DNA of 7,527 nt from Micromonosporaceae bacterium (GTDB lineage: Bacteria > Actinomycetota > Actinomycetes > Mycobacteriales > Micromonosporaceae). Below the pieces are notes generated by a model. The model was not told the DNA's origin and ran no database searches. It worked only from the letters and a program-made list of their open reading frames with translations. Of this stretch, positions 4,585-7,527 are shown one piece after another (the first letter of the stretch is position 1; each line of letters begins with the position of its first letter). Both the position numbers and the translations under genes were made by a program. The stretch is from the NCBI GenBank assembly GCA_019689695.1, contig JADGHA010000194.1:1-7527 (forward strand), written 5' to 3'.

Positions 4585-7113
4585 TTACTCGTCGGCGCCC
4601 GCGGTCGATTCGCTCAGCCCCGCCGGCACCGCGTCCGGGACCGGGACCGGCTTGTCCGCGCCGCGGAACACCAGCCGCGCCTGCTCCAGGTCGCCGGGGT
4701 CGCCCTCGCAGTCGACCACCACGATCTGGCCGGGCCGCAGCTCGTTGAAGAGGATCCGCTCGGAGAGGTTGTCCTCGATCTCGCGCTGGATGGTCCGGCG
4801 CAGCGGCCGCGCCCCCATGACCGGGTCGAAGCCCTTCTTCGCCAGGTACTTCTTGGCGTTGTCGGTGAGCTCCAGGCCCATGTCCTTGTTCCGCAGCTGG
4901 GCCTCGATCCGGGAGATCATGATGTCCACGATCTGCAGGATCTCCCGCTCCAGCAGCTGGTGGAACACGATGGTGTCGTCGATCCGGTTCAGGAACTCCG
5001 GGCGGAAGTGCTGCTTGAGCTCGTCGTTGACCTTCTGCTTCATCCGCTCGTAGTTCGACTCCGAGTCCTCCGACGCCTGGAAGCCGATCGAGACCGCCTT
5101 GGCCACGTCCCGGGTACCCAGGTTGGTGGTCAGGATGATCACCGTGTTCTTGAAGTCCACGATGCGGCCCTGGCCGTCGGTCAGCCGGCCGTCCTCCAGG
5201 ATCTGCAGCAGTGTGTTGAACACGTCCGGGTGGGCCTTCTCGATCTCGTCGAAGAGGACCACCGAGAACGGCCGCCGGCGCACCTTCTCGGTCAGCTGCC
5301 CGCCCTCGTCGTAGCCGACGTAGCCGGGGGGCGCCCCGACCAGCCGGGACACCGTGTACCGGTCGTGGAACTCGGACATGTCCAGCTGGATCAGCGCGTC
5401 CTCGCTGCCGAACAGGAACTCGGCCAGCGCCTTGGACAGCTCGGTCTTACCGACACCGGACGGGCCGGCGAAGATGAACGAGCCGGACGGGCGCTTCGGG
5501 TCCTTCAGCCCGGCGCGGGTACGCCGGATCGCCTTGGACACCGCCTTGACCGCGTCCTCCTGGCCGACGACCCGCTTGTGCAGCTCGTCCTCCATGCGCA
5601 GCAGCCGGGAGGTCTCCTCCTCGGTGAGCTTGTACACCGGGATGCCGGTCCAGTTCGCCAGCACCTCGGCGATCTGCTCGTCGTCGACCTCGCTCACCAC
5701 GTCGAGGTCGCCGGCCTTCCACTCCTTCTCCCGCTGCGCCTTCTGGCCGAGCAGCTGCTTCTCCTTGTCCCGCAGCTGGGCGGCCCGCTCGAAGTCCTGC
5801 GCGTCGATCGCGGACTCCTTGTCCCGGCGCACCTGGGCGATGCGCTCGTCGAAGTCGCGCAGGTCCGGCGGCGCGGTCATCCGGCGGATCCGCATCCGGG
5901 CACCGGCCTCGTCGATCAGGTCGATCGCCTTGTCCGGCAGGTAGCGGTCGGAGATGTACCGGTCGGCCAGCGTGGCGGCGGCCACCAGCGCCGCGTCCGT
6001 GATCGACACCCGATGGTGCGCCTCGTACCGGTCGCGCAGGCCCTTGAGGATCTCGATGGTGTGCGCCAGGGAGGGCTCACCCACCTGGATCGGCTGGAAC
6101 CGCCGCTCCAGCGCCGCATCCTTCTCCAGGTGCTTGCGGTACTCGTCGAGGGTGGTCGCGCCGATGGTCTGCAGCTCGCCGCGGGCCAGCATCGGCTTGA
6201 GGATGGAGGCCGCGTCGATCGCACCCTCCGCGGCGCCCGCACCGACCAGCGTGTGGATCTCGTCGATGAACAGGATGATGTCGCCGCGGGTGCGGATCTC
6301 CTTGAGCACCTTCTTCAGGCGCTCCTCGAAGTCACCGCGGTACCGCGAGCCGGCCACCAGGGCGCCGAGGTCCAGCGTGTACAGCTGCTTGTCCTTGAGC
6401 GTCTCCGGCACCTCGCCCTTGACGATGCGCTGGGCCAGGCCCTCCACCACGGCGGTCTTGCCCACGCCGGGCTCGCCGATCAGGACCGGGTTGTTCTTGG
6501 TACGGCGGGAGAGCACCTGCATCACCCGCTCGATCTCCTTCTCCCGGCCGATGACCGGGTCGAGCTTGCCCTCCCGAGCGGCCTGGGTCAGGTTACGGCC
6601 GAACTGGTCGAGCACCAGGCTGGTCGACGGTGCGGCCTCGCCCGCCGCGGTGCCGGCCGCCGCCGGCTCCTTGCCCTGGTAGCCCGAGAGCAGCTGGATC
6701 ACCTGCTGCCGCACCCGGTTGAGGTCGGCGCCGAGCTTCACCAGCACCTGCGCCGCGACACCCTCACCCTCGCGGATCAGCCCGAGCAGGATGTGCTCCG
6801 TGCCGATGTAGTTGTGGCCGAGCTGGAGCGCCTCGCGCAGCGACAGCTCCAGCACCTTCTTGGCCCGCGGGGTGAACGGGATGTGTCCGCTCGGCGCCTG
6901 CTGGCCCTGGCCGATGATCTCCTCAACCTGCTGACGGACACCCTCCAGGGAGATACCGAGGCTCTCCAGGGCCTTCGCCGCCACACCCTCACCCTCGTGG
7001 ATGAGGCCGAGCAGGATGTGCTCCGTTCCGATGTAGTTGTGGTTGAGCATCCGGGCCTCTTCCTGGGCCAGGACGACAACGCGTCGCGCTCGGTCGGTGA
7101 ACCGCTCGAACAT
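4585..7113 (-). CDS. clpC: ClpC-type AAA+ unfoldase, ATPase subunit of the Clp protease
   Basis: Hexameric cytoplasmic unfoldase that threads substrates into ClpP. 842 residues from the ATG at 7113; an open TTG-started extension (to 7158) is rejected because MFERFTDRAR is the family N-terminus and AGGAG lies 9 nt before this ATG (7127-7123). Domains: double Clp-N repeat (about 1-145), D1 ATPase with Walker A GEPGVGKT (213-220), Walker B ILFIDEIH (280-287) and arginines 337-338, UVR/coiled-coil middle domain (about 420-465, DFERAAQLRDKE), D2 ATPase with Walker A GPSGVGKT (550-557), Walker B VVLFDEIE (618-625), ClpP-docking tripeptide IGF (676-678) and sensor-2 GARPLRR (767-773). It has the UVR segment expected of ClpC and lacks the long middle domain of ClpB. 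All nucleotide-binding residues are intact. No clpP or adaptor gene is in the window. It is followed by a strong hairpin, so it is probably monocistronic. Confidence 0.97.
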   Translation of the reverse strand: MFERFTDRARRVVVLAQEEARMLNHNYIGTEHILLGLIHEGEGVAAKALESLGISLEGVRQQVEEIIGQGQQAPSGHIPFTPRAKKVLELSLREALQLGHNYIGTEHILLGLIREGEGVAAQVLVKLGADLNRVRQQVIQLLSGYQGKEPAAAGTAAGEAAPSTSLVLDQFGRNLTQAAREGKLDPVIGREKEIERVMQVLSRRTKNNPVLIGEPGVGKTAVVEGLAQRIVKGEVPETLKDKQLYTLDLGALVAGSRYRGDFEERLKKVLKEIRTRGDIILFIDEIHTLVGAGAAEGAIDAASILKPMLARGELQTIGATTLDEYRKHLEKDAALERRFQPIQVGEPSLAHTIEILKGLRDRYEAHHRVSITDAALVAAATLADRYISDRYLPDKAIDLIDEAGARMRIRRMTAPPDLRDFDERIAQVRRDKESAIDAQDFERAAQLRDKEKQLLGQKAQREKEWKAGDLDVVSEVDDEQIAEVLANWTGIPVYKLTEEETSRLLRMEDELHKRVVGQEDAVKAVSKAIRRTRAGLKDPKRPSGSFIFAGPSGVGKTELSKALAEFLFGSEDALIQLDMSEFHDRYTVSRLVGAPPGYVGYDEGGQLTEKVRRRPFSVVLFDEIEKAHPDVFNTLLQILEDGRLTDGQGRIVDFKNTVIILTTNLGTRDVAKAVSIGFQASEDSESNYERMKQKVNDELKQHFRPEFLNRIDDTIVFHQLLEREILQIVDIMISRIEAQLRNKDMGLELTDNAKKYLAKKGFDPVMGARPLRRTIQREIEDNLSERILFNELRPGQIVVVDCEGDPGDLEQARLVFRGADKPVPVPDAVPAGLSESTAGADE
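6751..7038 (-). repeat. Near-identical 63-bp segments of the two Clp-N repeats
   Basis: Segments 6976-7038 and 6751-6813 (offset 225 bp, 75 codons) differ at only 5 of 63 bases. They encode the paired NYIGTEHILLGLI-x-EGEGVAA stretches at ClpC residues 26-46 and 101-121, which differ only in His39 versus Arg114. This is the known internal duplication of the Clp N-domain. Confidence 0.85.
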
Positions 7114-7227
7114 GCCCTCGTGCTCCTCACGTGCCGTGCGCCGTTGATCTCCTACCAAAGGCCCCTGCTCCCTGCTGCGTCAAGCCCAGGACCAGGCTCC
7201 TTTGCTGATCGTGGCGGACCAGCGCCC

Positions 7228-7261
7228 CGGACACCCGGCGGGTATCCGTGACATCACTCTA
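7228..7261 (-). promoter_or_regulatory. Candidate clpC promoter -10 and 5'-terminal leader hairpin
   Basis: TAGAGT on the minus strand (7261-7256) fits TAnnnT. Initiation about 7 nt on, near 7249, would place a hairpin at the very 5' end of the transcript: CGGATACCC/GGGTGTCCG (7248-7240 with 7236-7228), a 9-bp stem with one G-U wobble and a GCC loop. The clpC leader would be about 136 nt. No -35 match is seen at 16-18 bp; the palindrome at 7284-7297 occupies that neighbourhood instead. Confidence 0.35.
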
Positions 7262-7283
7262 TCGCCGCGCACCGAGGTAGCCC

Positions 7284-7297
7284 GCGCACCGGTGCGC
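7284..7297. promoter_or_regulatory. 14-bp perfect palindrome with an adjacent half-site, possible operator
   Basis: GCGCACCGGTGCGC is perfectly self-complementary. A direct copy of its left arm, within CCGCGCACCG, occurs at both 7265-7274 and 7282-7291, offset 17 bp. Relative to the inferred clpC start (about 7249) the palindrome covers about -35 to -48, where an activator would sit. clpC is controlled by ClgR in some actinobacteria, but I cannot match this sequence to the ClgR box with confidence. Confidence 0.4.
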
Positions 7298-7435
7298 CCG
7301 ACTACGCCTCGTACGTGACGTTTTCCCTAACTGAAGCGGGTCAACCGCTGTTCCCCGGGTGGGCCGAGTACGCGGAGAGCGAAATCGGGCCAGGCGCGTC
7401 GCGCGTGCCCGGTCGCCGCCCGCCGGCCGCCGGGG

Positions 7436-7479
7436 TTGTCCACACCCTGTGGGCGACGATGTCCACAGCCTGTGGATGA
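7436..7479. promoter_or_regulatory. Cluster of four DnaA-box-like sites in two inverted pairs
   Basis: Sites: TTGTCCACA (7436-7444, plus), TCGCCCACA (7456-7448, minus), ATGTCCACA (7459-7467, plus) and TCATCCACA (7479-7471, minus). The first is the preferred Streptomyces-type box; the third and fourth differ by one base from TTGTCCACA and TTATCCACA respectively, and the second by two bases from TTGTCCACA. Each pair is inverted with a 3-nt gap, and the pair is repeated with a 23-bp period. The second pair contains the palindrome TCCACAGCCTGTGGA (7462-7476). A transcription-factor operator with the same half-site is an alternative. Confidence 0.5.
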
Positions 7480-7514
7480 CAGCCTCATGGACGATACACA
7501 CGCCGAGGGGCCCG

Positions 7515-7527
7515 CGACCACTGGTCG
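7515..7527. repeat. Palindrome at the window edge, possibly half of a longer hairpin
   Basis: CGACCACTGGTCG is a perfect inverted repeat about a central C. It ends on the last base of the window and is preceded by GGGGCCCG, so a longer stem may continue outside. It could be the terminator of a gene beyond the edge. Confidence 0.35.

Larger units (their letters stand above)
7114..7527. other. Gene-free region upstream of clpC
   Basis: 414 bp to the window end with no credible gene: the minus-strand frames at 7259-7521 (64 and 80 codons) lack ribosome binding sites and protein-like composition and run across palindromic sites. Contents, moving away from clpC: ribosome binding site AGGAG (7127-7123); a TTGACG sequence (minus strand, 7183-7178) with only a poor partner 18 bp on (TTTGGT); a hairpin and -10 candidate (7228-7261); a 14-bp palindrome (7284-7297); a second -35-like TTGACC (7344-7339) without a partner; the DnaA-box-like cluster (7436-7479); and a palindrome at the window edge. 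In many actinobacteria lsr2 lies just upstream of clpC; it is not visible here. Confidence 0.6.

Noticed and set aside
7114..7158. TTG-started 15-residue N-terminal extension of ClpC
   Set aside because: The family N-terminus begins at MFERFTDRAR, the ATG at 7113 has AGGAG at 9 nt, and the extension has no SD.
7178..7183. TTGACG as the clpC -35 box
   Set aside because: The best partner at 18 bp is TTTGGT, a poor -10. Kept only as a mention in the upstream-region entry.
4960..7251. 763-codon plus-strand open frame antisense to clpC
   Set aside because: A long open antisense frame is expected opposite a strongly GC3-biased gene. Its product is rich in His, Arg, Leu, Val and Asp in a mirror of the ClpC codons, with no domain, and the minus-strand ClpC is certain.
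7436..7479. Chromosomal origin oriC
   Set aside because: Only four boxes, no AT-rich unwinding region and no dnaA or dnaN beside it. Actinobacterial origins carry far more boxes.
7259..7501. 80-codon minus-strand gene upstream of clpC (also a 64-codon overlapping frame)
   Set aside because: No ribosome binding site, low-complexity Arg-rich product, and the frame runs through the DnaA-box cluster and the palindrome.

Overview
The window is high-GC DNA with actinobacterial-type genes. The ClpC sequence, the MutY with a short non-NUDIX tail, GTG starts, TAnnnT -10 boxes without -35 boxes and a TTGTCCACA-type DnaA box all point to Actinomycetota. My best guess is a member of the Micromonosporaceae, on general resemblance of the proteins; I could not run a search.

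Layout from left to right. (1) A minus-strand group: an ACT-domain protein (881-1393), peptide deformylase def (369-884, overlapping the ACT gene by 4 bp as GTGA), and a membrane-anchored, Ser/Ala/Pro-rich protein (318-1) that is cut by the window edge. The last gene's Shine-Dalgarno lies inside a small hairpin. (2) mutY (1419-2321) runs the other way from a 25-bp divergent promoter region in which the two candidate -10 boxes overlap by two bases; one or both genes may be leaderless. (3) A 313-bp convergent gap (2322-2634) holds an AT-richer patch, a 12-bp direct repeat and a GC-rich inverted repeat that may be a terminator. (4) A 587-residue multispan membrane protein of GT-C/DUF6020 type (2635-4398, minus) has its own promoter candidate. 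(5) clpC (4585-7113, minus) ends in a strong hairpin. (6) A gene-free stretch (7114-7527) upstream of clpC holds the clpC leader and promoter candidate, a 14-bp palindrome and a tandemly repeated, inverted pair of DnaA-box-like sites.

Functionally this is mostly a housekeeping neighbourhood: protein N-terminal processing (Def), possible amino-acid sensing (ACT-ACT), oxidative DNA-damage repair (MutY) and regulated proteolysis (ClpC with ClpP encoded elsewhere). I see no transposase, integrase, CRISPR array, tRNA or rRNA. The least ordinary signals are non-coding: the four DnaA-box-like sites upstream of clpC, the overlapping divergent -10 boxes, and the palindrome plus 5'-terminal hairpin at the presumed clpC promoter. 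I do not see a clearly new multi-gene system.
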